Origin: Platanthera guangdongensis
Taxonomy: Eukaryota; Streptophyta; Magnoliopsida; Asparagales; Orchidaceae
Direction of reading: 5' to 3'
DNA: 64,000 bases
NCBI GenBank assembly: GCA_039583875.1
Contig: CM077151.1
Span: 109,944,609-110,008,608, forward strand
Position 1 is the first letter of the stretch, and each line of letters begins with the position of its first letter. The translations under genes were made by a program, and so were the position numbers. Positions 22,635 to 35,173 of this stretch are shown in pieces. The notes under the pieces were generated by a model. The model ran no database searches. It was not told the DNA's origin and worked only from the letters and a program-made list of their open reading frames with translations.

Positions 22635-24161
22635 ATCAGTAACCTAGCTCACACTACCGCCCACTACTTATGGATAGGTATTTCTCAACCCCTTTTTATT
22701 TCATTAAGAGCGCCAGTTCTCCTCATTTTCCCCACATCCTCCTCCACTTGTTGTTTCAAGTGATGTTTTGCTTTGCGGTGAGCTTGCATTTTCCTTGACC
22801 GGATCTGCTGTCCACATCCTCCACTTACCGGTATCACATTCATTTATTTCAAAATTTACGAATTTCATTCCCTTCAGTGAGATTGTTTGTTTGGATTTTT
22901 TTCTCTACGTATTTTTCTATATATAGGATCAGGGAAAAGGAACCAATCTTTAATTTTTAACCTCTTATTTCTTTGTTTATAACGCAGCATGATAGATATG
23001 GAGATGCTTGACAAAAATTGGGCTAGGTTTTTGAAAACATGCTCTCTCCCTATTTGTTGGGGTTTGACCATGTTGACCTTGTCAACAAGTCAGAGTTTGT
23101 TTTGATATTATTTTATGATTTACGGGTGTGTCTTAGAGTACACGGCCTGTGACACGGGCGTGTCACTGGCCGTGTCCGATCGGGTTGAAGTTGGTTTTGT
23201 GCAGCCTGAAGTACACGACCACAGACATGGGCGTGTCTGAAGGCGTGTCAGGTGACACGACGCGTGACACGGGCGTGTCAATTGGGCGTGTACTGGACTG
23301 AATGAGTCAGGTGTGTGTCGCTTAAGGCACACGACCTGTGACACGGGCGTGTCACAGGTCGTGTCAGGCAAAAAAAAAAGCCTTTTGTGGCCAAATCGTG
23401 GTCGTCCATTTTCTCAGCTGGGATCCAATGGATGAGGTCCCTCCCTGCTTCCTTAAGGCCGAAAAATGAGAAGGAAAAGCTCATTTGTTTTGGCCTTCAT
23501 CTTTCTACAAGCCTAGAGAGAGAAAGAGAAGAAGAAGGAGGAGGAAGAGGAGCCGACCATCGGTGGAGCTGCGGAGTTCCTGTCGACTAGGAATCCATGG
23601 GAAAGCCGCTGCAGTGCTTTCCAGCCGACTAGGAATCCATGGCTCTGAAGCGTTCTTCAAGGGTAACGACCTTTCTTCCTAGCCATGTGAAAGCTTCCTT
23701 TTTGGAATGTGCATATGATTTCCCCACCAGAGGGTGGCTTGTTATGAGAGTCCCTTGGGTTGATTCATGAATTCCCCATTCATTTGGGACATAGATCCGG
23801 AAATGGAGTACGAAATATGCATGATGTGTGAAGCCCATCTGGACAGGTTGGTCTGGATTGGTGATGTTGCATAAACGCACCGGAGAAGACTCTGTGATAA
23901 ACATGTAGTTTAGGAGTCGATGAGTTATACCTGTGAAGGAATGTAGCAGGAAGTACTGGAGTGATAGTCCAGGAAAATACCCTTGTGATGCTTGTGCTAT
24001 TGGGTTATACCTGTGAAGGGCAGTAGCAGGAAGTACTGGATGAGAAATCCAGGAAATACCCTTGTAATTTGTGATGTTCATGGGTAGTACCTGTGAAGGG
24101 GAGTAGCAGGAAGTACTGGCGTGGTAAGCCAGGAAAATACCCTTGATGCTTGTAATGCTTG
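22635..24161. repeat. Tandem duplication, copy 2 (1527 bases)
   Basis: It is a direct repeat of 21109-22634. Beyond 24161 the sequence continues the LTR (GATGAGTTGTGCC), whereas copy 1 is followed by the start of copy 2. Copy 2 is thus joined to the original right flank. Confidence 0.95.
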
Positions 24162-24228
24162 ATGAGTTGTGCCTGTGAAGGGGAGTAGCAAGAAGTACTG
24201 GCTTGGCAGTCCAGGAAAATACCCTCAA
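23917..24228. repeat. Minisatellite, about 85-base unit (copy 2, four units)
   Basis: It continues past the duplication boundary at 24161 with a fourth unit, showing the minisatellite pre-existed and that the duplication breakpoint fell inside it. Confidence 0.85.
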
Positions 24229-25345
24229 GTGAATGCTCTGATTTATGGTTAAGTCTAGGGATGGAACTTGAGTTCTGTCGCTAACACGAGGCATGGCTTC
24301 TAGGTAACCGATGAATGTGAAGCCAGGTCCGTGAGAATGGGCTGGTTATGTGTGAGCTGATAAGCTCACCTAAAGGAAACAGGTAAGGTGAAACCGACCC
24401 GCGCCTTTTATGTAGCCGCGAATACATTGGTATTCAGTGATGACAAAGCGACTTGAGCAACGGGGGGTGGCTGATCCGACCTGCGTTATGTCCGTCCAAC
24501 TTGAAGACCTGAAAGTGCGGTCTGTTGGAGCGCATAGCAAGAGTTTTAGGCCTGCGCGCCATGACACAATGGGGGGCTACGGGCCAATCCCAGGTCATTA
24601 AGACTGAAGTCTACGGCTGCACGTCATGGAGCAAAATGCTCAATTTTACCATTGGATTGTAACCCTGATACGGTGGTGGGACCCTGGTTCGCCGGTACAC
24701 CAAGAATGTGCCCTGAGTGGACGGATCGTCTGGCCGCGTGGTTGACGGTTGTGATGGAATGTATGTGCGTGAGAGCACAATGTATGAATATATATATACA
24801 TGTGCATTGCTATGCCTGCAGGGAAGGAATACCACTGCCCCGGGAAAGGGGTAGGGTCGTTATAATTTGGTCAGCTGAATGCTGACCATTGCCTTGTTTG
24901 CCACCGTTGGGTGGGCTGTCCCTGTGCAGGTACTGGAGAACCAAGCGGGGTGCATAAGTGCTGAAGTCCCTGTTGTTGTTGTTGTGGTTGTTGCTGCTGC
25001 TAGCCCTTGAAGGCTAAGCTTAAATGTTGTGTTTTGTTTATATGTGGCCGGCCTGCGCGCCAATGTTTGGGAGTCACTGGTGTAAAAGGACTTGTAAGGC
25101 CATAAGGCCAACTGACTTTGTGTTTGCTGAACATTCCTGTTTTTATATATCAATGTGGATATTGTTATGGTGGACATTCATGTGTAGAGTTCTGTTTCGT
25201 GTTATAGGCTTCCGCTAGAATGCAATGAGTTAGGACGCGCAATTCTGTATCCCTCCGTGACTTCGCCACCTATTTTGTGTTATATGTTGTTGGGCCCCGG
25301 TCGGACCTTCTAGTATATGCTATATGAACGGATGGAGTCGTTACA

Positions 25346-28018
25346 ACTCTAACAAGCTGCTGAAGAAAAATTTATCTGTCGAATATAAGTTCTTAGCAGA
25401 CGTTGTCGGAAAAGTGCTGCTGGGCAAACACACCACCCACGACTACATGACCAGGCACCAGTTCATGATGATGAGTGCCCTGGTCGAGAAGAAAGTAGCC
25501 AATTAGGGCAAGCTGCTGCTTGAGTTAATCAAAAAGAACACTAAGAAAGAGGTTTGCTTTTGAAGAATTCTGGGGATATTTCTTCATGATAAGGCTCCAG
25601 AACATCTGGTTTCCACACCAGTGTTTATCAATGCCTCCAAGAGGCTCACCTCTGCCCTCTTTGGCAGATGGGAGAGGAGAATTACAAAGCCATCCGAGAC
25701 TTCCTCCTCCTCCAGGCATTCTTAGAGCACAAGGGCTGTCATAGCCGCTCCTCCACCCCCATAAGATGCTCCCTCCACCTCCACCATTCCTTCTTCTCCA
25801 CAACCTCAACAACAACAACAAGTTCACATTCCAACTCCAGCTCTATCTCCTGCACATTCTCCACCACCACCATCTCCAACTCCATCTTCTCCCCAAGTAC
25901 ATATCTCTGACATCCCATCCTCCTCCATGCAGGAACCCTCACTCAACCTCCTGTCTTCACCACATCAATCACCACAACCATCCCCACATCAATCCCATTT
26001 ACAATCTCCACATCCATCTCCATTTCCACCTCATTTAACTGCCACAAACCCTGACACATTTATCTCCTCCCACACTTTCAATCTATTGTTTCCTCCATCA
26101 TCTCCACATCAGGAACCCATCTACTCCCCCACAACAACATTTCCCCTTTCCACAACTACAACTCCCTTTGTACCCTTCCCTCTACTCATCCAAACTAACC
26201 TTCCATCCACTGTACCTGACTACACACACAGATATGTCCAGTGCATTTTCTGTTTGTTCAAATTGTGGTCATCACAATCCCTACTCCTTCACTGCTCCAG
26301 AATCCCTCTATCTTAACTTCTCTAATATTTCTAAGGGTCTGCTAGCCTTCATCTTTCCCACTCTACAAAAACTTCTAGATGATGTTCTAGCTCCCCTCAC
26401 TGCCTCCATCCATACTCTCTCTGCCAAAGTTGTTGCTCTATCCTCTATCCCTTCTTCTGGGGGACTGGCTCCAGGACCCTCTACAACCAGTCAGGGGGAG
26501 ATGCTCCATGATGAAGAAGCTCCAGCAGTAGAAGCAGCAGCAGCAACAACAGCAGAAGCAGAAACAGATTCCTTAATGTTAGACTCTTCAAAAGAAGCAG
26601 TCACTCCCTCTGAAATAGTAGATTTAATTGATTCAGATACAGAAATGGATGAGCCGTTTATGGTTGAAATTGATACTGCTGGTGATTTTATTCTAAATCC
26701 CACAGTTAATTTAAATTCTTTATTAGAATTATTCAATTTTGTGCACAGAGATATTCTTCCCAGCTCCTCTTATCAACATTCTTTGGCCATTGTACCATAC
26801 ACTGCACCTATAAGCCCCACAGTTGCCAAGCAACTTAAGACTATTTTTACAACAACAAAGCTACCAACTGTACAATCCCCCTCCAAGGAAAACTCTTCTC
26901 CAGAAGCCATTTCAGCTCCAACATATAAGAAGGATGACAGTCCAATTCCAGATCTGGATGAAATCATCATGGCTGATATAGAGGCAGAAAACTTATTAGT
27001 TGCTGAACAGCCTCAGGCTCCAGAACCTCAAGCAGCTCCAGCTCCAGCTCCAGTACCTCAAGCTCAGCCTCAGGATGACAAGTCAATGGACAAAAATCTT
27101 CTGAAAGCTTTGGATGATTTATATGATAATACTCAGGGATCCTCCTCTAACAAAGATGATGATGATGATAATGATGATTCTGATGATAGTCCTTCTGCAA
27201 AGAAGAAAGTTTCTAAGAAAAGGAAGGCTCCTCCAGTTGCTGCTCCTAAGCCAAATCCAACACATGATACTCCTTGTTACATTCTGCAGAAAATCACTCC
27301 TTACCCTGGGATGCCAGCCTGGATGTGGTTGTCCAAAAATGTACAAAAGGCAAGAAAGAAAAGCAGAAGATATTCTCCTCCACCTCAGAGACACAGGAAA
27401 GGCCCTCCTCCTCCTCCACCCGCTGCTGGTGCTTCATGTAGCTCATCTCAGAGGTCTACCTCATATACTCAAACATACCAAAGACAACATGGTAGATCCT
27501 CATCTTCTCAAGTAAGCAGCCAGCAGAGGTACCCTTCAAGCAGGCATCAACAACCACAACAACATTAACAACCTCAGCAACTGCAACAGCAAGTTCCTGA
27601 ATTAGTAAAAGCTGACAGTCCTAAGAAGTCAGAGTCTCCACCTACTCCCTTTGTGGATCTAGAGACAGAGACTCCTGCTAGAATGGCCAGGTTCCAGGAA
27701 CTGGTTGGATTATCACTGATAAATAAGGCTAAAGCTGAAGGAAATGATGACTCCCAATATTCAACAATGTCTAAGTATAGGAAAGAAGAATTGAAAAGGT
27801 ATGAGAAAGCTAACAAATTCTTTAATGTTGATGCTTATATGAATCTACACCTAGAGGCTGTTGTGCCTAGAGCCACATCTCTCAACATCATTAGAGCTGC
27901 TGATATGACTATGTCCAAGAAGGAAGCAGCTAATCCCAACAGAGAGATCAAGTTTACACAGCCTGCTGACAAAGAAAAAGAGGACAAGCAAAAGGAGAAA
28001 CAGAAGAAAAAGAAATGA
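25346..28018 (+). pseudogene. Copia L ORF3 (post-pol protein), broken
   Basis: The frame opens at the N boundary with KLLKKNLSVEYKFLADVVGK, nearly the same as B ORF3 near 61630. Stops follow at 25504-25506 (TAG) and near 25561 (TGA). A Pro/Ser/His-rich linker (about 25740-26200) is followed by a frame change, then a long frame 26168-28018 with one TAA at 27566-27568. That part has an LLDDVLAPLTASIHTLSAKV helix, acidic tracts, a basic KKKVSKKRK block, an Arg/Ser/Gln-rich stretch and a C-terminal charged domain (RFQELVGL...YMNLHLEAVVPR) also seen at the end of B. The stops mark it as non-functional. There is no membrane segment. The 5' third was lost at the insertion of N. Confidence 0.8.
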
Positions 28019-28174
28019 GTTTATTTTGGTTAAGTTTCTGTCTTTCTGAACTCTTTATTTATGTACTGTCACAAAACTACATTGTAAATATCTGCTATTG
28101 TTTTAATTTCTCTACCAGATATATTTTCCTGCTTTGTGATTGTTTTTATTTCAAGTCTATTAGCGACCTCACTC

Positions 28175-28188
28175 AAATAGGGGGAGAT
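28175..28188 (+). promoter_or_regulatory. Polypurine tract of L
   Basis: AAATAGGGGGAGAT adjoins TGTTGGATCCC. It is identical to the tracts of C and D. Confidence 0.9.
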
Positions 28189-29330
28189 TGTTGGATCCCT
28201 AGTTTCATTTGGGCTAGGTTCACTAACTAGGATAATTGACCCACCATGTATAGTCAGGGTCATTTCATTGTGCCTTAGAGTTTAGGCTAAGTCCTTAGAT
28301 TCAACCTTGCATGGACCAGCCAACAAAATACTGCAGAAGACTCAGACTTAGAAGAAAATCAAGTTCAGAAAAGTGAGTTCAACGTTCATCGAACTCAGCT
28401 CGATGAAAGTCGTGCTCCGCTCGACGAACTCAGAGTCAATTCTCTGAGTTGAGTTCGACGATATTCGATCTCAGGTCGACAAATTTTGTGAGATCAACTT
28501 CAACACATTTAGTCCAGAATGCTTTCTCTGAACTCAGGTCGACGAAGTTATGTTATCACCTCGACGAACTTAGAGCACATAATTGGGAAGTTTTCTCAAA
28601 AAGCAGTTAGTTGAACTCAGGTCGACGAACTTGGTTCTTAGGATGACGAACAAAAATTCCCAGGTCGACGAATACAATTTCTCTGTTCGACGAACTTTGA
28701 TCTTAGGTCGACGAAATCTGTTCTCTGGTTGACGATTGCTGTGTTGTTCCAGACTTGGAATTTTCCCTTCTTTTGTCCTTACTCTCATGCACTAATTCCT
28801 GAATAATCAATGCTTATATTCTCTGAATATAGCTGTTAGTGGCAACATTGATTATGGTCTACATCAGAAATGTTACTTGCCGTTTTTAATAGGACAGTTG
28901 GGGAAACTCGTTAATGATATATTCTCTCCAGCCGCATTTCCATTTTCCAGGCCGTCAGCAATTAATGTAAAGGAATTCAAAATTCAAAGGAAAAATTTGA
29001 CTAATGATATAAAAGAGATTTTTCTCTTTTCTGCAACAAGAAGTCCCGAACACAGAACTAATACAGGAATACAGATTCACAGAGAAGAGATCAGCAACAA
29101 CAATACTTTGAACCTTCTCTGTACAGAAAACAAATTGTTTTCTCCTTGACATTGCTGAAGAAGAAGAACAACAATCATTACAAATAAAGAGTCTTCTTCA
29201 ACATTCATTCTAGGAGCTTTCAAGGACAACACATCCATATCAGTCAGAAGTTCCTAGATCTCATTTTCAAGTCAAGGCTGAAGACTGAAGACTGAAGACC
29301 TATACCCTGTGCAAGACTCCAAGTGTTATT
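28189..29330 (+). repeat. Copia L 3' LTR, truncated
   Basis: It starts TGTTGGATCCCTAG and aligns along its length with the A LTR (51809 on), through the GGACCAGCC, ACTTGCCG and GAAGACCTA blocks. Similarity stops near 29330, before the U5 block and the TTTCA end, so about 500 bases are missing. It contains a TCGACGAA array (28385-28740) and a TATA box TATAAAAG (29008-29015). Confidence 0.8.
28385..28740. repeat. U3 GTCGAC/TCGACGAA array of LTR L
   Basis: AGGTCGACGAA, GCTCGACGAA and related units recur every 20-40 bases, ending about 270 bases before the TATA box. The A LTR has the corresponding array at 51990-52550. Confidence 0.85.
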
Positions 29331-29697
29331 GACTCCATGAAATATATTTCCTGAGTCTACTTATCTGGACTAAGAAAATACTTCGACCTAACTTCATCTT
29401 CTCAGCACCAGGGATTTTATCCAGCTAGAACTAAAGAAGTAACTGCAACAGATCTTGCTGCAACCTAAGCTGGAAGAATCCCAACCCTGCTCCTTTCTTT
29501 GCAATAACAAGGATGGAGATCTTGCTTTGGCGTGTGCTGGAAGTAACTTGCTGATTAGCTTCTCTGCCCCTTTCTGAACTGAGTCAACTGCTCAGCCCTA
29601 TCTCCTTCTTCACAACTCCCCAAGAGAATGATCTTTATTATTTGTTGGCTGGGTCTGTGAAGCACCTGCAGCAAGGGTCGGCCTAAGCTGCTACCTC
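29331..29697 (-). mobile_element. Uncertain LTR fragment left of K (probably M)
   Basis: This stretch is continuous with 38514 onward once gypsy K and one TSD are removed. No end motif is found at the left, and similarity to LTR L has stopped. It is assigned to the inverted copia LTR M only by continuity. Confidence 0.4.
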
Positions 29698-31668
29698 TGT
29701 AACACCCCCATCCGTCGTATGACATATAACAGAAGGTCCAGCTGGAACCCGACGCCATATACCACGGACACACGGAAGGGTTACATATTAATAACCAAAC
29801 TATCCAATCAAGACTACTCGTCCTAGCACAGAGCATTCTAGCGGAAGTTTTTAAAAGTAGAAAGAACCCAAACTGAATAATCAATTTACATGAATGTCCA
29901 CAATCACTACCACTGGAATGAAATAACAATACACTGAAAGATACATGGCCTTATGACCTTACAAAAGTTCACTTATCAAATAGTGTCTTACATACATCGG
30001 CTTGCAGGCCGGCCACACATGACAAAATAAAAACAACTATACGCTAAGGCCTTCAAGGGCCAGCACAGCAACATGGGCTCCAGCCCGCTATTTTGCACTC
30101 GGCTCCGCAGCACCTGCAAGAAACATTCCACCGCACGGTGGCAAACATGCAACGGTCAGCTAAAGCCGACCAAATTATAACAACACCGTCCTTTTCTCCG
30201 GACGGCGGTGCTCCTTCCCTGTATATCATTAGCCCAGCTAAACAATTATGTATAAACATACTTCACCACAGGTGTAGGCTCGCACAGCCAAACACCCCGT
30301 GCACTCAGGGCACATTAACGGTGAATCCTGACACTTCAGCATCTTCACCACCACCCCCAGGATGGCAACAACATGAGCATTTTAGCCTTCCTGACCACTG
30401 TATAAGGCTCCCGACTATGCCAACGGCCAGTCCCCTTTTCGGGTCTCTCGCACCGAACCACATAGCACAGGTCCAATTCCACTTCCCCGTTGCTCAACCG
30501 CGTAGTTCACATTAAGACGTACGCACGAGCCAAGCTTCTCTCGGATCCTAATATTCCAATCAATCACATAACCCAGTTATGTTCAAGGCCGGTTCCCAGA
30601 CCGCCAAGTTAGCAGAACAACGATTCCGCTCAGTTTTTCGGGTGCGCCTTGGAGCTAACCTCCAAGGATCCATGCTGTAATCTACCGCGTAGAAACCCGA
30701 AAACCCAACACACGGAGTCTTCTCCGGCAAATCATAACAAATGCAACATCACCGATCCAGACCAACATGTCCAGGTAGGCTTCACACACAATGCCTAAGC
30801 CCGTACTTCGATCCCGGACTCTATATGCAACACAAGGGGGACTATTCCCGTCAAACCCAAGGAACACCGCACACTCACCGCACACTCGCGGGAGCAGGTT
30901 TCCCTATGCAAAAGGAAGAGAGCTTCACATGCTCAAGTAGAGAATCGTTACCCTTGTAGTACGCTTTGGCGCCATGGAAAACTATCCGGATATAAGTCTT
31001 CGCGACGGGATTCCCTCCACAAATCCGCTCTCGGTTCTCAGATCGGTGCTCCGGTGCTCCGCCAGCAGCCGGAAAACTCCTCCTTCTTCCTCCTCTTTCC
31101 AACTCCTTGAGAGAGAGAGAGAGAGACTAAGGGAGAAAATGAGGAATTGATCCTCTATTTCCGACCTTAACAGAGCAGGGTTTCCCCAGGGACGTCAGAT
31201 CTTATTTAAAGAAAACGAACGGCTCAGATCCGCTAAAAAATCCCCAAATCTGGGCCGAACATGGCCAGGCACACGGTCGTGTCCCAGGCCGTGTGCCTCG
31301 ATCCAAGCACGATCGTGGAACGCAGAAAAACCACACGGGCAAGACACGCCCGTGTCTCAGCCTGACACGCCCGTGTCGGGTCCTCGACATGCCTGTGTCC
31401 GGGGGCGTGTCACATATAACCGCCACGCCAACCGACACGACCCTGCTGAACACGGGTACTGACACGGGTAGGCACACGCCCGTGTCAAATTACACGCCCG
31501 TGTCATTCAGCCGTGTTACTTGCCGTGTCCTTCTCGGGATAAAATCGGCCAAAACACCATGCCAGACACGGCCTTGGACACGCCCGTGTCCTAGGCCGTG
31601 TATCCCTATACAGGCACCAAAATCCCTTTTTACGCGACCAACTCAAATACAATTTTCGGGACGTTACA
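29698..31668 (-). repeat. Gypsy K 3' LTR
   Basis: The LTR is 1971 bases; on the plus strand TGTAACACCCCC...GGGACGTTACA. The array of GACACGCCCGTGTC units is at 31255-31600 and a TATA-like TTTAAATA (minus) is near 31202-31210. It pairs with 36552-38513 along the full length with scattered differences. Confidence 0.95.
31255..31600. repeat. U3 palindrome array of K 3' LTR
   Basis: ACACGCCCGTGTC, GGCCGTGT and related units recur. The matching array in the 5' LTR is at 38100-38450. The unit TTGGACACGCCCGTGTCC also occurs in LTR E near 2098-2115. Confidence 0.9.
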
Positions 31669-31684
31669 AATCTCTCCCACTTGA
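31669..31684 (-). promoter_or_regulatory. Polypurine tract of K
   Basis: On the minus strand it reads CAAGTGGGAGAGATT directly before TGTAACGTCCC, the 3' LTR start. Confidence 0.8.
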
Positions 31685-31769
31685 GGAATTTCGTCCCGAA
31701 ATTAAGTAAAGGTACACAAAATTACAAGTTACCTGAATGGAATAACTCGGGGTATTCTTCCCACATAGT

Positions 31770-34700
31770 TTACCCTCGCTCCCAAGAAAGCTCCTCACGT
31801 CCGCTATTATCCCCACAGACTTTAACCATTCGTATATCCTTGTTGCAGAGTCGCTTGACTTCAACGTCTTCTATACGTATAGGCTTGACCTTTGTCGTCA
31901 ACTCGTAATCAACTGGCACTTGATCAACCGCAACTATCTGCGAAGGCTCTTGCACCGCCTTACGCAACACCGATACGTGGAACACATCGTGTAGCCCACT
32001 CAACTCCACCGACAGCTTCATTCTATACACTGCTTCGCCAACATGCTCCAGGATCTCAAATGGTCCAAGGTATCTCGGACTCAGCTTCTTCAAGCGTCGA
32101 ACCCGCGAGACACCCTTGAACGGTTTGATTTTCAAGTACACCCAGTCGCCAACACTGAACTCCACGTTCCTATGTTTGGCTTTATAGTACTTTGACTGTC
32201 TGTCCTGAGCGATCTTCAACCGTTCCTGAATTTCCGTATCACTGAAGTGGCATCTTCCACCGCTTGACGTTTGTAAAGCTTCGACTCGCCCGTCTCCAAC
32301 CAAGACAACGACGTGCGACACTTTCTCCCGTACAAGGCCTCGAAAGGTGCCATTCCAATACTCGCCTGAAAGCTATTGTTATACGCAAACTCCACCATGT
32401 ACAAGTGATCTTCCCACTGCTTTCCAAAATCTAGGACGCACATGCGAAGCATGTCTTCCAACGTCCGGTTGACCCTCTCGGTTTGGCCATCCGTCTGCGG
32501 ATGAAAGGCTGTGCTGAACTTTAGCTTAGTACCCAACAGACTATACACCAACCTCCTGTCATTCGACGTGAAGCATCCATCTCGATCACTAACAATACTA
32601 CGGGGCACACCATGCAACCGTACAATATTCTCCACATAGAGTTTGACCAACCTTTCCACCGGATCTTCCTTCCTGATCGGGATGAAGTGCGACACCTTTG
32701 TCAACCTATCTACGACCACCCAGATAGCGTTGTTACCTCTCTGCGACTTCGGCAAACCATGCAAAAAATCCATAGATATGTCATCAAATTTCCATTCCGG
32801 GATAGGCAAGGACTTTAGGAAACCTCCGGGCTTCTGGCACTCCGCCTTCACTAAGGCACAAGTTTGGCACTTGGCCACATAAAGTGCTACATCCTTCTTC
32901 AATCCTGGCCACCAAAATAATTTCTTCATGTCTCTATACATCTTCGTGCTTCCCGGGTGGATTGAGTACTTGATATGATGAGCCTCGTACATCAACTCCT
33001 CCCGAAGATTATCCGCACTAGGAACGCATAGGCGACCGTCCTTCCTTAGCAACCCATCCTCAACAGCAAACTGGGAATTTGACCCATCCAAAGATTCATC
33101 CAAGATCTGCTTCATGCTGTTATCCTGAATCAAAGCCCTCCGAGCTCTATCAGCTAGGTCACAATGTACCTCGGTCCAAAACAGTTTCGCCTCAGTACTA
33201 GACTGCTTGTCGACGCAAGATATCTCCAAAGCCTCCAACTCACGGACCAACCTCTCATCATGTACCGATAACCAGTTGGCCTGTGCAGGAACCTTACGAC
33301 TCAATGCATCCGCCACTGCATTACCTTTCCCTGGCGCATAATGTATCTTGAAGGTGTAGTCCCTTAGAAACTCCATCTACCTCCGCTGCCTCATGTTCAG
33401 ATCCTTTTGATCTAACATGTACTTCAAGCTCTTATGATCGGTGTATATATCGACTTTCACACCGTACAGATAGTGCCTCCACAGCTTTAGAGCAAATATC
33501 ACGGCCGCTAACTCCAAGTCATGGACCAGATAACTTCTCTCGTGAGCCTTCAATTGTCGTGAACCGTAGGCTATCACTCTCCCATGCTGTAGTAGAACGC
33601 AGCCCAAACCACTGTCCGAAGCATCACTATAGATTTCGAACCCTTCGGTTCCACTTGGGGAACATAAAATAGGCGCTGTGGTCAACCGCCTCTTCAACTC
33701 TTCAAAAGCCTGTTCGCACTCCGAAAACCACACAAACTTCTGATTCTTCCTAGTCAAAGTCGTGAGTGGTAGCGCTATCCGCGAGAAGTTCTCTATGAAG
33801 CGCCTGTAGTAGTCACCAAGCCCCAGAAAGCTCCGGACCTCCGCCACTGTAGTCAAAGCAGGCCACTCCCGTATCGCAACTATCTTCGCCGGATCCACAA
33901 CTATCCCTTCTCCACTAACAACATGACCAAGAAACGCTATCGATGATAACCAGAACTCACACTTGGAGAACTTAGCATACAACTTTTTTCTACTCAACGT
34001 CTCCAACACCATGTGCAGGTGATGGTATTGATCCTCTTCACACTGCGAGTACGGCAGGATATCGCCGATAAATACTATCACAAAACGGTCCAGGTACTCT
34101 CTGAACGTCCTGTTCATCAGATCCATAAAAACGGATGGCGCATTGGTCAAACCAAACAGCATGACCGCGAACTCGTAATGCCCAAACCGCGTACTGAATG
34201 CTGTCTTTGGGATGTTGCTCTCCTTTATCCTCAATTGGTAGTAACCAGACTTCAGATCTAACTTCGAATATACCGTTTACCCAACCAACTGATCAAATAG
34301 ATCGTCATCTCTCTGGATCAGATACTTATTCTTTTCCGTAAGCTTGTTCAATTCCCGGTAGTCGATACAAAGCCGCAAGCTCCCATCTTTCTTCTTAACG
34401 AAGAGAACTGGTGCGCTCTAAGGCGACGAACTTGGACGCACATAACCTTGCTCTAACAACTCTTGCAGTTGCACCTTCAACTCCGCCATCTCTTTTGGCG
34501 CTATCCGATACGAAGAGTGTGACACTGGTTTGGCACCCGGTACCAGCTCAATGGTAAAATCAATCTCCCGCTGAGGAGGGGCTCCTGGGAGATCATCTGG
34601 GAACACATCAGGATACTCGGACACAACTGGGATACTGTCCAGACAAGGCCTAGGCGTTGAAGCCTGCACTAATGTGACAAACAACTCTGCCCCAGACCGA

Positions 34701-35149
34701 ACTGGCTTAATCACCTGAAGGGCCGACATCAAAACTTTCCCTGACCCCTTCATGCCCGCAAACGTAGTCTCCCGTTCAGAATTTAATCCCAACTTAACCT
34801 CCTTTCGGTTGCAATCAATGTAAGCTCGCTGCTCCGAGAGCAAGTCCATACCAAAGATTACATCGAACTCTACTAACGGTAGAATCAACGCTCGCAAATC
34901 AAACTCCTGATCCCCAATCCGAACCTTGACTACACAGATCTTATCCGCGCGCATTGAGCACCCATTGGGCAACAACACATCTAACTTGTCTTTTGCCATC
35001 GAGGGAGGGACCCCGATGCACCTCACAAATCGTTCAGACAAGAAGGAATGCGAAGCTCCCGTAACAAACAAGGCTCTCACCGGACAATCGAGAATCAATA
35101 CAAATCCAAGAAACAACAAAAGTAAGCTAACACATAAAAGAGGTAACAA
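31770..35149 (-). pseudogene. pol: Gypsy K pol: PR-RT-RH-IN-chromodomain, inactivated
   Basis: The polyprotein would cut, reverse-transcribe and integrate the element. Protease: the DTGAS-type motif reads FVTGAS, with Val (35063-35065) at the catalytic Asp position. RT: SSSP is followed by TAG (34418-34420); the FxDD box reads FIGDIL, with Gly at 34064-34066. RNase H follows ([20 protein letters not shown]), then TAG at 33377-33379. Integrase: HHCC zinc finger (HPGSTKM...CQTCALVKAEC), the DDE core (MDFLHGLP, SDRDGCF, HPQTDGQTERVN), then a frameshift near 32260. The tail (GDWVYLKI, PRYLGPFEIL, HDVFHVSVLRK, PIRIEDVEVK) leads to a chromodomain-like end. The gag and pol frames are the same and are separated by stops. 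Confidence 0.9.
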
Positions 35150-35173
35150 CTACAAAAGTTAATTTGCTATAAA

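Larger units (their letters stand above)
21600..25345 (+). mobile_element. Gypsy N: LTR (plus), enlarged by internal duplication
   Basis: The right end reads GGATGGAGTCGTTACA, equivalent to the end of LTRs G and K in plus sense, and the preceding CCCCGGTCGGACCTTCT and CTTCCGCTAGAATGC match them. The GACACGGGCGTGTC array marks U3. The exact left end is not clear: no TGTAAC is found, and sequence from 21531 (TGTTGGGGTTTGACC) could also belong. It is inserted in the ORF3 of copia L, with ACTCT (25346-25350) as possible target-site copy. No internal coding region of N is present. Confidence 0.7.

Noticed and set aside
22102..24294. Minus-strand frames of 150 and 221 residues
   Set aside because: They lie in LTR N and its duplication and read through the minisatellite; the repeated peptide follows the 85-base unit. 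No protein family resemblance.
25739..26038. Alternative-frame Pro/His/Asn-rich and Glu/Val-rich frames
   Set aside because: Shadows of the low-complexity linker of L ORF3.
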